From NCBI GenBank assembly GCA_937889225.1, contig CALAST010000004.1:1-64000 (forward strand): a stretch of 64,000 bases of DNA, written 5' to 3'. A program made the position numbers and the translations under genes. This stretch comes from an uncultured Lachnobacterium sp. (GTDB lineage Bacteria > Bacillota > Clostridia > Lachnospirales > Lachnospiraceae). The notes beneath the pieces were generated by a model. That model did no database searches and was not told where the DNA came from. It was given only the letters and a program-made list of their open reading frames with translations. Position 1 is the first letter of the stretch. Each line of letters opens with the position of its first letter. Below, one piece after another: positions 1 through 9,084 of the stretch.

Positions 1-9
1 ACAGCCGCA

Positions 10-237
10 TTAGCGGCTTGTGTTAATGGGAGTACGCGCTATGGTGCGTTTACTTATTAAAAAAGCTCCACCATTAGAGAAACGGATTCTATTTTTTAGA
101 TTTTCAATAATATTCGTATGTTTGAAAAAAGGAATAATATTGTCATCAAAATTATAGTTTGAATTAAAAAAACAGTAGTTATCGTTCATTCTTATTTTTT
201 TATATACGATATCTTTAAAATCTTCATAGTTATTCAT
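10..237 (-). CDS. Hypothetical 75-residue protein downstream of the kinase
   Basis: I do not recognise this protein with confidence. It starts 8 nt inside the end of the kinase gene, so the two are probably translationally coupled. It is rich in Asn, Phe and Ile, with no membrane segment or signal peptide. The C-terminal stretch (about residues 47-60, containing NRIRFSNGGAFL) weakly resembles the end of FRG-domain proteins, so this may be a truncated FRG-like remnant; that is a guess. A perfect 6-bp GC-rich stem-loop at positions 3-18 overlaps the stop codon and may be part of a terminator beyond the window edge. Confidence 0.4.
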   Translation of the reverse strand: MNNYEDFKDIVYKKIRMNDNYCFFNSNYNFDDNIIPFFKHTNIIENLKNRIRFSNGGAFLISKRTIARTPINTSR

Positions 238-1213
238 TATAGTTAGGTCCTTTTTGATTTAAATTATTAGTTTCATTTTTTTGAAGGTCACAGATGAGTC
301 GTGCCAAATATTCTGTACTACTTATATCATTCGTATCCTCTTGCTTCCTAGATAATTTGTGTGTGATGTTTTGCAGTTTATGAAATAGGAAATGTAATAT
401 TTTTTCAAATGATAAAAATCCATGTTTTTTACAACAAAAAACTTTTGAATTATAGTTTTCTAAATCATAAAGAAGGTCTTTGCATGAAGTATAACGTTTT
501 TGTAAGTCTGGTTCTGTGCATTTTGAGATAATATATTCCAAGCCTTTTGATAATTCTGAATTGTATGTTCGAATAGGAGCTAAAGGACATGATGTTTGAG
601 AAGGGTGTTCTCCAGTAAGCAAGTGATGTAATGTAACTCCTAATCCGTAAATATCGGTTCGTGGTTCTTCCTCTCCTAAAAATTGTTCCGGAGCAGCATA
701 CCCTAGTGTTCCGAGAGCAACATTATCTGTTTGTCTACTATATTCTTTAGCAATTCCAAAATCAATGAGTTTAATATTTCCATCTTCTTTTAATATAATA
801 TTAGAAGGTTTCATATCAAGATAAAGGATAGGCGGTGTTTGAGAGTGTAAATAAGAAAGTGCACTACATAGCTGTTTTGCCCATTCTACTACAAGTTCTT
901 CAGGTGGGATACCATATTGTTCTAAGATGGTAGATAATGTTTTACCTTCAACATAGTCCATTACAATAAAAAGAGAGGTATCATTATCTATAATATCCCA
1001 AATTCTAGGAAGGACTACATGTTCAAGATTTTTTAGTAAATCAGCTTCCTTTCTTAAGATACTTAACTTGATAGAATCTTCAACAGTATTTGTTTTTCGA
1101 ATTTCTTTTATAGCACAGGGTTTATTTAATCGTTTATCTAATGCCAGATAAACAACTGACATACCACCTTGACCGATTTTAGAAATTATTGTGTATTTAT
1201 CAATATTTTTCAT
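230..1213 (-). CDS. Hanks-type serine/threonine protein kinase, cytosolic
   Basis: A bacterial eukaryote-like kinase of 327 residues that should phosphorylate Ser/Thr on unknown partners. Visible motifs are the glycine-rich loop GQGGMS (14-19), the ATP-anchoring Lys36 in AIKE, the helix-C Glu near 56, the catalytic loop YLDMKPSN (131-138; Asp133 kept but HRD replaced by YLD), DFG (151-153) and the APE motif in YAAPEQF. The C-terminal 80 or so residues are basic and carry no PASTA repeats or transmembrane segment, unlike the PrkC kinases of cell-wall signalling, so it is probably soluble. The replaced HRD suggests altered regulation of the activation loop. AAGGAT precedes the ATG. It overlaps the small gene at 10-237. 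No cognate PP2C phosphatase is visible. Confidence 0.9.
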   Translation of the reverse strand: MKNIDKYTIISKIGQGGMSVVYLALDKRLNKPCAIKEIRKTNTVEDSIKLSILRKEADLLKNLEHVVLPRIWDIIDNDTSLFIVMDYVEGKTLSTILEQYGIPPEELVVEWAKQLCSALSYLHSQTPPILYLDMKPSNIILKEDGNIKLIDFGIAKEYSRQTDNVALGTLGYAAPEQFLGEEEPRTDIYGLGVTLHHLLTGEHPSQTSCPLAPIRTYNSELSKGLEYIISKCTEPDLQKRYTSCKDLLYDLENYNSKVFCCKKHGFLSFEKILHFLFHKLQNITHKLSRKQEDTNDISSTEYLARLICDLQKNETNNLNQKGPNYNE

Positions 1214-1337
1214 AAGTGTTATCCTTATATGTTTGGCTATTTTAAATGTAACTGATTCTAGTATATCATATTATAAAAATTAGTGAGTACCGTATATGGA
1301 AGTAGAGTGATTTTTAGAGTGAAGTTGAATAATATAG

Positions 1338-1580
1338 AAGGTAATTTATCATATAGAAAGAGAAGACAAAGCCGGTATTGGGTATGTTGATTTTGTATTT
1401 TATCCAAAAACAGATATGCGTGCGACATGTATGATATTGGAACTGAAAGTAGACCATTCTGTGGAATATGCAATTCAACAGATTAAGGACAGGCAGTATG
1501 CACTTCGTTTTATGCCTAAGAAAGAAATTATTATAAATTTATTGACAGATGTATATTGGTATGATATAATGAATATATGA
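1338..1580 (+). pseudogene. Decayed C-terminal fragment of an AAA-ATPase-like/PD-(D/E)XK (DUF1703-type) protein
   Basis: An open stretch without a plausible start translates as ...EDKAGIGYVDFVFYP..., then ILELKV and SVEYAIQQIKDRQYA, ending at a TGA at 1578-1580. This matches the nuclease-fold end of the AAA-ATPase-like protein at 39020-40609 (GIGYADLVLLP, IIELKW, SVEGAIAQVKKNRYVEA). The Asp and the ELK of the PD-(D/E)XK core are both present. Everything N-terminal is missing, so this is a relic. Its last 40 bases have become the promoter and operator of the metal-efflux operon. Confidence 0.75.
1542..1570 (+). promoter_or_regulatory. Sigma-A promoter of the arsR-HMA-P1B-ATPase operon
   Basis: Perfect consensus boxes: TTGACA at 1542-1547, a 17-nt spacer and TATAAT at 1565-1570. 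It sits at the end of a decayed gene fragment, 122 bp upstream of the ArsR start codon. Confidence 0.85.
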
Positions 1581-1597
1581 ATAAATGTTCATATATT
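1572..1597 (+). promoter_or_regulatory. ArsR/SmtB-type operator
   Basis: An imperfect 26-bp palindrome beginning 1 nt after the -10 box. The two half-sites are AATATATGAA and TTCATATATT around a central TAAATG. This is the usual ArsR/CadC/CzrA operator form (TGAA...TTCA in AT-rich flanks). Repressor bound here would cover the transcription start, giving metal-inducible expression of the operon. Confidence 0.8.
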
Positions 1598-1692
1598 TAA
1601 ATAGAGGAATATTACATAATAAATAAAGCAGAGAGAAATTGTATTTAGTATATAAATAATTTCTTAAACTATAAGAAAAGAGGTGAAATGCT

Positions 1693-2052
1693 ATGGCATT
1701 AAATGATGTAGAACATTGCGAACATCACGAGATGCATAAAGATTTGATTTCTAAGATTATGAACCGCTTGCCGGAAGAAGATGAATTGTATGACTTGGCA
1801 GAATTGTTTAAGATATTTGGGGATTCTACTCGAATTCGCATTTTATCCGTTCTTTTTGGAGAAGAATTATGCGTGTGTGATTTAGCAGAAGTATTGGGAA
1901 TGAATCAGTCAGCAATTTCCCATCAGCTTAGAATTTTAAAAAATGCAAGATTGGTAAAAAACAGAAGAGATGGAAAGCAAGTATTTTATTCTCTTGCAGA
2001 TGACCATGTAAGTACGATTATTGCGATGGGGCTGGAGCATATTGAGGAGTAA
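1693..2052 (+). CDS. ArsR/SmtB-family metal-sensing repressor (Zn/Cd/Pb type)
   Basis: A winged-helix repressor of 119 residues, the first gene of a metal-efflux operon. The recognition-helix region reads CDLAEVLGMNQSAISHQL. Two metal-site signatures are visible: an alpha3 ELCVCDL with paired Cys as in CadC/ArsR, and an alpha5 set D-x-H-(10)-H-x2-E near the C-terminus, which matches the CzrA/SmtB zinc site with Glu in place of the last His. The N-terminus is also His/Cys-rich (HCEHHEMH). The inferred role is to release the 1572-1597 operator when Zn, Cd or Pb binds. The start follows AGAGGTG. Which of the sites is used cannot be read from sequence alone. Confidence 0.9.
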   Translation: MALNDVEHCEHHEMHKDLISKIMNRLPEEDELYDLAELFKIFGDSTRIRILSVLFGEELCVCDLAEVLGMNQSAISHQLRILKNARLVKNRRDGKQVFYSLADDHVSTIIAMGLEHIEE

Positions 2053-2146
2053 TAAAATCTATATATTTATATGCTTAAAGCTATTCGTAACGATTTCATA
2101 ATATAATTACAAAAATAAAAATCAAAAAGAAAAAGGAGAAAAATTT

Positions 2147-2365
2147 ATGAAAAAGAAATTCAAAATGGAAAATCTCGATTGTGCAAACTGTGCAGCAAAA
2201 ATGGAGGAAGCAATCAAAAAAATTGATGGCGTACAAGATGCAGTCATGAGTTTTATGACACAGAAACTTACAATTGAAGCAGATGAAGACAAATTTGATG
2301 AAATTATGGAAAAAGCACAGGCATGTTGTTCAAAAGTAGATGCTGATTGCAAAATTGTAAGATAA
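2147..2365 (+). CDS. Stand-alone heavy-metal-associated (HMA) domain protein
   Basis: A 72-residue soluble HMA domain with the metal-binding loop DCANC (Cys12, Cys15) in the usual position after the first strand. It has the length and pattern of a metallochaperone or of the N-terminal domain of a P1B-ATPase. The adjacent ATPase lacks its own HMA domain, so this gene probably supplies it as a separate polypeptide. Extra cysteines near the end (ACCSK, DADC) could add a metal site. An AAAGGAG ribosome binding site precedes it, and 14 nt separate it from the ATPase start. Confidence 0.88.
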   Translation: MKKKFKMENLDCANCAAKMEEAIKKIDGVQDAVMSFMTQKLTIEADEDKFDEIMEKAQACCSKVDADCKIVR

Positions 2366-2379
2366 GGAAATATATAATT

Positions 2380-4338
2380 ATGACTGCAAAACAAAAAAAA
2401 GTTTTATACAGAATTATCATTGCAGGTATTTTGTTTGTGGCATTATTTATCACAGAGCATGCAGGCATTTTAGATACGATGCTGTCTCCGTGGATGGTAT
2501 TTGTCATGTGTCTGGTTCCATATCTGATTATTGGTTATGATATTATCTTGAAGGCATTTCGTAATATCCGAAATGGTCAGGTATTTGATGAAAACTTTTT
2601 AATGATGATTGCTACGTTTGGCGCATTTGTGGTATCAGAATATATCGAAGCAGTAGCAGTTATGCTATTTTACCAGATTGGGGAATTGTTCCAAAGCTAT
2701 GCAGTTGGAAAATCCCGTCAATCCATTACGGAACTTATGAATATTTGTCCGGAATATGCAAATTTAGAAGTTGACGGACATCTCGAAGAAACAGACCCGG
2801 ATGATGTGGAAGTAGGGGCATTTATTGTCATAAAGCCGGGCGAGCGTGTTCCGTTAGATGGTATTGTCATAGAGGGGGAATCTTTTGTAGATACATCTGC
2901 ATTAACCGGTGAATCCGTACCACGAAAAATAAAAGCACAAGATGAAATCATTAGCGGTTGCGTAAACGGAAGCGGTACGCTGCGTGTACAGGTTACAAAA
3001 GAATTTGAAGATTCTACCGTTGCCAGAATTTTGGAACTTGTGGAAAATGCAAGCAGTAAAAAGGCAAAAGTGGAAAATTTCATAACTCGATTTGCTCGTT
3101 ATTATACACCATTTGTTACAATAGCTGCATTGATTTTAGCAATTGTTCCGCCTATATTATTGCAGGAAAGTTGGAGTATTTGGTTGGAAAGAGCATGTAT
3201 TTTCCTTGTAATTTCCTGTCCATGTGCACTTGTTATCTCAGTTCCAATGGGATTTTTCGGTGGAATTGGGGCATCATCTAAAATTGGTGTACTTGTAAAG
3301 GGAAGCAATTATTTGGAAAGTCTATCGGAAATGGATACGATTGTGTTTGATAAAACAGGTACACTTACGAATGGTGTGTTTGAAGTGACGCAAATTGTGG
3401 CAAAAGGAATAGAAAAGGATGTTTTGTTGGAGATTACAGCATTGGCAGAAAGTTTTTCCACACATCCGATTGCAGAATCCATTTGTGAAGCAAATCACGC
3501 TATCATAGATGTTTCAAAAGTTATAAAACAGGAAGAAATTTCCGGTCAGGGTGTTGTTGTGGAGATATGCATGGAGAAAGAACGAGAAAACCAAGACTTT
3601 AGTGAAGGCAATGAACATCAGGGAAATGAAAGTAAAAATCGTAGGATATCAGCCAATAAGATAAGTACGGTTTTTGCAGGTAACCATAAATTGATGGAAG
3701 CAAACCATATTTCTTATGAGAAATATCATGGTGTTGGTACGGTTGTTTATGTTGCGATAGATGGAGCATTTGCAGGCTATCTTGTAATTTCTGACACAAT
3801 CAAAGAAGGCAGCAAAGAAGCAATTATGAGATTAAAGCAAGCAGGAATTAGAAATACCGTTATGCTGACAGGTGACCGAAAAGAGTCGGCACTTTCTGTT
3901 GCTAAGGAATTAGGCGTAGATACCGTTCATTATGAACTTCTTCCGGCAGATAAAGTATCGCAGGTAGAATCTTTACTAGCAAATCAGGCAAAAGAACGCA
4001 GATTGGCATTTGTAGGAGATGGCATTAATGATGCACCTGTACTTGCAAGAGCTGATATTGGCTTTGCCATGGGAAGCCTTGGTTCAGATGCTGCAATTGA
4101 AGCAGCTGATATCGTCATTATGGATGATGATATCCGAAAAATTGCCCGTGTAGTTAAGATTTCCAGAAAAACGATGACAATTGTAAAACAAAATATTGTA
4201 TTTGCATTAGGTGTAAAAGGATTGATTTTGGTATTAGGAGCAATTGGTCATGCATCTATGTGGGCCGCTGTTTTTGCAGATGTAGGAGTTGCGGTTATCG
4301 CAATATTAAATTCCATGCGGACTTTACAGGAAAAATAA
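2380..4338 (+). CDS. cadA: P1B-type heavy-metal-transporting ATPase (Zn/Cd/Pb efflux, CadA/ZntA-like)
   Basis: A membrane ATPase of 652 residues that should export Zn(II), Cd(II) or Pb(II) at the cost of ATP. The CPC transport motif lies in FLVISCPCALVISVP; phosphorylation site DKTGT, actuator TGES, nucleotide-binding HP motif in STHPIAES and hinge GDGINDAP are all present. The last helix reads FADVGVAVIAILNSMR, whose Asp is typical of the Zn/Cd/Pb group rather than the Cu group. I chose the ATG at 2380 because AAGGAAA lies 9 nt upstream; a longer upstream reading overlaps the HMA gene. A 25-residue charged insert (about residues 390-420) interrupts the nucleotide-binding domain. Confidence 0.92.
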   Translation: MTAKQKKVLYRIIIAGILFVALFITEHAGILDTMLSPWMVFVMCLVPYLIIGYDIILKAFRNIRNGQVFDENFLMMIATFGAFVVSEYIEAVAVMLFYQIGELFQSYAVGKSRQSITELMNICPEYANLEVDGHLEETDPDDVEVGAFIVIKPGERVPLDGIVIEGESFVDTSALTGESVPRKIKAQDEIISGCVNGSGTLRVQVTKEFEDSTVARILELVENASSKKAKVENFITRFARYYTPFVTIAALILAIVPPILLQESWSIWLERACIFLVISCPCALVISVPMGFFGGIGASSKIGVLVKGSNYLESLSEMDTIVFDKTGTLTNGVFEVTQIVAKGIEKDVLLEITALAESFSTHPIAESICEANHAIIDVSKVIKQEEISGQGVVVEICMEKERENQDFSEGNEHQGNESKNRRISANKISTVFAGNHKLMEANHISYEKYHGVGTVVYVAIDGAFAGYLVISDTIKEGSKEAIMRLKQAGIRNTVMLTGDRKESALSVAKELGVDTVHYELLPADKVSQVESLLANQAKERRLAFVGDGINDAPVLARADIGFAMGSLGSDAAIEAADIVIMDDDIRKIARVVKISRKTMTIVKQNIVFALGVKGLILVLGAIGHASMWAAVFADVGVAVIAILNSMRTLQEK

Positions 4339-4395
4339 ATAAAGGGAAACAGTATCCAATAGTCAAAAGAATAGATACTGTTTCCTTTATTTTGT
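4338..4395 (+). terminator. Rho-independent terminator of the metal-efflux operon
   Basis: A long stem pairs AAAGGGAAACAGTATC with GATACTGTTTCCTTT (one bulge), followed by ATTTT. It starts right after the ATPase stop codon. Confidence 0.85.
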
Positions 4396-4540
4396 ATTTA
4401 GAGGAGCAAGTTTTGAAAGCAGCTCCTGTTAAAATCAATATGAAATTTTGTGTTAGTTGCTTAAAATGTAGTTAGGTATTTTAGGTATGTTGCTTATACT
4501 TGTGTTAAGAAGAAAGACAACATGAGTAACGTTTGGACTT

Positions 4541-4618
4541 TTAGAAATGGCGATTGTATTTGAAGAAGTCCTTGTAGAAAAACATAACAGAGTATAAGTA
4601 ATTAATTAATTTTTTCAT
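4541..4618 (-). CDS. Putative 25-residue basic/aromatic peptide
   Basis: A very short ORF beginning MKKLINYLYSVMFFYKD, with six Phe and four Tyr, no Cys, and a net positive charge. It is notable for a textbook AAAAGGAGG ribosome binding site (4627-4635) ending 8 nt before the ATG. A TAGAAT -10-like box lies upstream. It may be a membrane-active micropeptide, a leader peptide or nothing; I recognise no family. The surrounding 4396-4749 holds no other gene. Confidence 0.4.
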   Translation of the reverse strand: MKKLINYLYSVMFFYKDFFKYNRHF

Positions 4619-4749
4619 TCTGAATACCTCCTTTTGTTTATGCCTGTATTCTAACATATGATAAAAGGATTTACTTGCTAAATAAAAAGAAAAAATAGCC
4701 AAATATTGCAAAAATCTAAGAAGTGTTAGTGTCATTTTTCTGATTAATT

Positions 4750-5610
4750 TTAGGATGATTCCTGAAGTTGTTTACGGAACTCGGACGGAGACATACCGCT
4801 TTGTTTCTTAAAGAGCCTGCTGAAATAAAGTGGATTGTCGTATCCCACAATTTCTGCAATTTCCGTGATATTATAATCGGTATTTTCCAGTAACGTCTGT
4901 GCATTGGAGATGCGCAGAGAAAGAAGATATTGTGTAGGAGTCACGCCTGTATATGCTTTAAAATTTCGTATAAACCAGCTAACGCTCATATGACAGGATT
5001 CTGCAAAGGTATCAATGCAAATCGGCTGATTATAGTTTTTGTGAAAATATTGTACCGCAGAATCCATTTCATGCATAAGTAAAGAGTTTTTTCCTTTTGG
5101 TTTACTTTTTATCAGTCGATGAATCGAAATAAGCAATTGCTGGAGATAATTTACCAAAAGTTCTTCATAATCCTCCTTGCATAATTTGAGTTCTTGTATC
5201 ATCTGTAAAAACAGACGTTTATATTCTAATGATGTACCGGTATGAATGACATGTACATCATCTGCAATTCCATATTTTCGAAGGATATTCTTTACATTTC
5301 CACCTGTAAAATGTACCCAGTAAACTTCCGTTTGGTCGATTCCGTAATAGTAATAACGTTGTTCCTCTTTTGGTCGATATAATACCATATTTCCAGCTGT
5401 AACAATCTGCTCAACACCATGAAAATAAAAATGTGCTTTTCCGGAAGCGATGTATAAAATCTGGTAGTCACGTCTTCCGTGAGGTCGGTATGTAGGAAGT
5501 TTTGGTTTGGTGAATAAATGATAGGTACCACAGCTTCCAACGAAAAGAGGTTTTGTTTTATCCTTGAAATCAATCATTGTATTTTTCCAGTAAGCAGAAT
5601 CCATGTACAT
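4750..5610 (-). CDS. AraC-family transcriptional regulator, divergent from beta-galactosidase
   Basis: 286 residues: an N-terminal cupin-like sugar-sensing domain (about 20-120, with PHGRRDYQILYI and GNMVLYRP) and a C-terminal pair of helix-turn-helix motifs (about 185-280), including the family signature IAEIVGYDNPLYFSRLFKKQSGMSPSEFR. It is transcribed away from the GH2 beta-galactosidase across a 197-bp gap, which is the usual place for a local activator of that gene and its symporter. The start at 5610 follows GGAGG with 8-nt spacing. On its own strand a TAGACA (5745-5740) / TACTAT (5722-5717) promoter pair with 17-nt spacing can be seen. Confidence 0.9.
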   Translation of the reverse strand: MYMDSAYWKNTMIDFKDKTKPLFVGSCGTYHLFTKPKLPTYRPHGRRDYQILYIASGKAHFYFHGVEQIVTAGNMVLYRPKEEQRYYYYGIDQTEVYWVHFTGGNVKNILRKYGIADDVHVIHTGTSLEYKRLFLQMIQELKLCKEDYEELLVNYLQQLLISIHRLIKSKPKGKNSLLMHEMDSAVQYFHKNYNQPICIDTFAESCHMSVSWFIRNFKAYTGVTPTQYLLSLRISNAQTLLENTDYNITEIAEIVGYDNPLYFSRLFKKQSGMSPSEFRKQLQESS

Positions 5611-5755
5611 AGGAAGTACCTCCGAGTGTCCGTTTTACATCTTTTTTGTAGTGTTTTTGTCCAATAATCGATTTGTGTTTGTTTGGTTATGGATGATTTT
5701 TGCCTATATATTTATTATAGTATCATTTTGTGCATGTTTTGTCTAATCTTATTTA

Positions 5756-5784
5756 TGGTTTTATTTTCCATATCATTCTATAAT
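5756..5784 (+). promoter_or_regulatory. Promoter of the beta-galactosidase/symporter genes, weak -35
   Basis: TATAAT at 5779-5784, with only TGGTTT at the -35 position. A good -10 with a poor -35 is what an activator-dependent promoter would show, which fits control by the divergent AraC protein. Confidence 0.5.
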
Positions 5785-5807
5785 AAAAAAATAAAGGGGG
5801 TAAAAAC

Positions 5808-8800
5808 ATGACAATACCGAGAAATTATGAGAATTTGCATATACTGCATGAAAACACGTTGCCAAACAGATGCTACTATATTCCGGCGTCTAAAATAGTG
5901 CATACATTAGTGGAACACAGAGAAGATTCAGACCGTTTCCAATCATTAAACGGAACATGGCATTTTCAATATTATAATAGTATTTATGATTTGCAGGACC
6001 GTTTTTTGGAACGCAGAGATTGTAAAGACTTACAGTCCGATATGAAAAAGGAAACAGCATTAGGGGATTTTGGATGCTGGCTTTATGCAGACTGTAATAC
6101 GGATAAATCAGATATGGTTTCGGTGCCAGGTGTATGGCAGAACTATGGATATGACAATCACCAGTACACAAATATTCATTATCCATTCCCATTTGACCCA
6201 CCGTATGTACCACAAGATAATCCATGTGGCATTTATGTACGTGATTTTTCGTATCACAGCATGGAAGATGCTTCAGATGCATATTTGGTTTTTGAAGGTG
6301 TGGATTCCTGCTTTTATCTATGGGTCAACGGCACTTATGTAGGGTATAGTCAGGTATCGCATTCTACGAGTGAATTTGATATTACAAAGTTGCTTGTGGA
6401 AGGAAATAACCATATTGTAGTGTTGGTTTTGAAGTGGTGTGATGGAAGCTATATGGAAGACCAGGATAAATTCCGTATGAGTGGGATTTTCAACGACGTA
6501 TATCTTTTGCATCGTCCACAAGATGTGCTTTTTGACTACTTTATCACGACAAGTCATACTGCAAACATGGCAGATGTAAAGATAAAGCTGAAATACAAAA
6601 GTGATGTAATTGCGACAAAAATAATGATTTTTGATGCAGAAGAAAAGATGGTAGCATCAAAAACGATAGAATCAGATGCAGCTACAGATGCGAAAGAATT
6701 GCAGTTGGCGATTGCAGAACCGAACTTATGGAGTGCAGAACATCCGTATTTGTATACAGTTGTGCTGGAGACGGAAAATGAGGTTATTACGGATAGAATC
6801 GGAATACGAGAAATCTCTATTGAAAATAAAGTAGTTTGTTTTAATGGACAGCCAATTATTTTCCATGGTGTAAACAGACATGATTCTAATCCAAAGACAG
6901 GTTTTTGTGTAACAATTGAAGATATGAAAAAGGATATGCAGTTAATGAAGCAGCATAACTTTAATGCAATTCGTTCCAGTCATTATCCAAATGCTCCATA
7001 TTTTTATCAGTTGTGTGACCAATATGGATTTTATGTAGTAGATGAGGCAGATAATGAGAGCCACGGACCATCGGAAATCTACTATGAAGATGACACATTT
7101 GAAAACAAAAGCAAACGTTGGAATGAAACGATTTCAGATAATCCCGATTTTATTGATGCAACAGTAGACAGAGTGCAGCGTTGTGTAGAAAGGGAAAAGA
7201 ACCGTCCATGTATTGTTATCTGGTCGATGGGAAATGAATGTGCTTACGGATGTACGTTTGAGGAAGCATTAAAATGGACAAAAGCATTTGATAACACAAG
7301 ACTTACACATTTTGAAAGTGCCAGATATCATGGAGATAAGCGTAAATATGATTTTTCAAACCTTGATTTATTCAGTAGAATGTATCCGCCGTTTGAAGAA
7401 ATTGATGAATATCTGAACAATGAACCGGATAAACCATTTATTTTAATTGAGTATTGTCATGCGATGGGAAACGGACCGGGAGATTTGGAAGATTATTTTC
7501 AGAAGTTTCAAAAAGAAGCAATCATGTGTGGCGGTTTTGTATGGGAATGGTGTGACCATGGTATTTACAAGGGAAAAGCAGAAAATGGAAAAGAAATGTA
7601 TTTTTATGGCGGAGACCATGGAGAAGATGTCCACGATAGCAACTTTTGTATGGATGGATTAGTTTACCCGGACAGAACGCCACATACAGGACTTTTAGAA
7701 TATAAAAATGTATATCGTCCGATAAGAGTAGAGTCTGTAGATTGGGAGAAAAAAGAAGTCGTGCTTCATAATTATCTGGATTTTACAGACAGCAAGGATG
7801 CCATAGATATTACATATGAAGTAAATTGTGATGGAGAGATTGTTGAAAGTGGAAAATTGGAAACCCCTTCCATTCCACCACATCAATCAGCAGTTGTAAA
7901 ACTTCCTATTATAATACCGCGTAAAGGAAAGACATATCTGAAATTTTTCTATTACAAAGCATACAAATCGCTATCAGAAAAAACCATATCTACAGGATTA
8001 ATTCCGGAAGGACATTTATTTGGTTTTGATGAAGTGGAAGTGAAAAATAAGGATAACAGAAATCAAAACGTATTGCAAAAGATAGCAAAGTTTGGTAATA
8101 TTGAAAAGGAAATCAAAACAGAAGAAAATGCCACTTATATTTGGATAAATGGAGAGGATTTTTCTTATTGTTTAGACAAACGTACTGGTCTGTTTGCAAG
8201 TTTAAAGAAATGTGGAAAAGAGTGCATTGCAAAACCGATGGAAATGAATATTTGGCGAGCACCAACGGATAACGATATGTATATCAAAACAGAATGGTAT
8301 CGTGCAAGGTATGATAAAACTTCGGTACGAGCATATAGCATAGCTATTTTAGGAGAAGAAAACAGAGTTTGTATTCGTTGCCGTATGTCAATAGCAGCAG
8401 ATAGCGTGCAGCGTATCTTAGATATGAATACCACATGGACAATTGATGGAGCAGGTGCAATTGGTGTATCCATCCATGTGAAACGTTATCCCGAATTTCC
8501 AATGCTTCCAAGATTTGGACTGCGTATATTCTTGCCGGAACAGATGAACCAGGTAACTTATTATGGAATGGGACCTATGGAAAGTTATGTTGACAAGCAT
8601 CAGGCTTCCAGTCATGGTATCTATTCAGCAGAGATGGAAGAATTGCATGAAGATTATATTCGACCACAGGAAAATGGAAGTCATTATGATTGTTCTTATG
8701 TGACGATAGAAGGACAAGAGAACTGTTTTACAGCCGTATCAGAAGCGGATTTTTCGTTTAATGTTTCTTGCTATACGCAGGAGGAACTGACACAAAAGAA

Positions 8801-8972
8801 TCATAATTATGAATTGCAAAAATCCGGCTATACCGTGGTGTGTCTGGATTATGCACAAAATGGCATTGGCTCAAATAGCTGTGGACCGGATTTGGCAGAA
8901 AAATACAGACTGGATGAGAAAGAGTTTGTATTTGAAATGCAATTATATCCGTCAGAATCTGTGAATCATTAG
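5808..8972 (+). CDS. lacZ: Beta-galactosidase, glycoside hydrolase family 2 (LacZ/EbgA type)
   Basis: Hydrolyses terminal beta-galactosides such as lactose in the cytosol. At 1,054 residues it has full LacZ length. The acid/base Glu477 lies in IVIWSMGNECAYG and the nucleophile Glu548 in FILIEYCHAMGNGPG. Other landmarks are GVNRHD, the GGDHGEDVHD segment, and the beta-galactosidase small-chain domain with WRAPTDND and YYGMGPMESY. No signal peptide is present, so the substrate must be imported, which the GPH symporter downstream can do. AAAGGGGG precedes the ATG. The true sugar (lactose, galacto-oligosaccharide or a plant galactoside) is not fixed by sequence. Confidence 0.95.
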   Translation: MTIPRNYENLHILHENTLPNRCYYIPASKIVHTLVEHREDSDRFQSLNGTWHFQYYNSIYDLQDRFLERRDCKDLQSDMKKETALGDFGCWLYADCNTDKSDMVSVPGVWQNYGYDNHQYTNIHYPFPFDPPYVPQDNPCGIYVRDFSYHSMEDASDAYLVFEGVDSCFYLWVNGTYVGYSQVSHSTSEFDITKLLVEGNNHIVVLVLKWCDGSYMEDQDKFRMSGIFNDVYLLHRPQDVLFDYFITTSHTANMADVKIKLKYKSDVIATKIMIFDAEEKMVASKTIESDAATDAKELQLAIAEPNLWSAEHPYLYTVVLETENEVITDRIGIREISIENKVVCFNGQPIIFHGVNRHDSNPKTGFCVTIEDMKKDMQLMKQHNFNAIRSSHYPNAPYFYQLCDQYGFYVVDEADNESHGPSEIYYEDDTFENKSKRWNETISDNPDFIDATVDRVQRCVEREKNRPCIVIWSMGNECAYGCTFEEALKWTKAFDNTRLTHFESARYHGDKRKYDFSNLDLFSRMYPPFEEIDEYLNNEPDKPFILIEYCHAMGNGPGDLEDYFQKFQKEAIMCGGFVWEWCDHGIYKGKAENGKEMYFYGGDHGEDVHDSNFCMDGLVYPDRTPHTGLLEYKNVYRPIRVESVDWEKKEVVLHNYLDFTDSKDAIDITYEVNCDGEIVESGKLETPSIPPHQSAVVKLPIIIPRKGKTYLKFFYYKAYKSLSEKTISTGLIPEGHLFGFDEVEVKNKDNRNQNVLQKIAKFGNIEKEIKTEENATYIWINGEDFSYCLDKRTGLFASLKKCGKECIAKPMEMNIWRAPTDNDMYIKTEWYRARYDKTSVRAYSIAILGEENRVCIRCRMSIAADSVQRILDMNTTWTIDGAGAIGVSIHVKRYPEFPMLPRFGLRIFLPEQMNQVTYYGMGPMESYVDKHQASSHGIYSAEMEELHEDYIRPQENGSHYDCSYVTIEGQENCFTAVSEADFSFNVSCYTQEELTQKNHNYELQKSGYTVVCLDYAQNGIGSNSCGPDLAEKYRLDEKEFVFEMQLYPSESVNH

Positions 8973-9084
8973 AAAGTGATTGAGAGGTGGTTATATTTTA
9001 GGATAATAGGTGTTTAGATACAAATTAGCTATAGATAAAATAGAAAAAGAATAGTTGGATTGATACACGAATAGGAGAATGAAA

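Noticed and set aside
1258..1473. - strand ORF of 71 codons before the kinase.
   Set aside because: It is antisense to the PD-(D/E)XK relic, which explains the sequence better.
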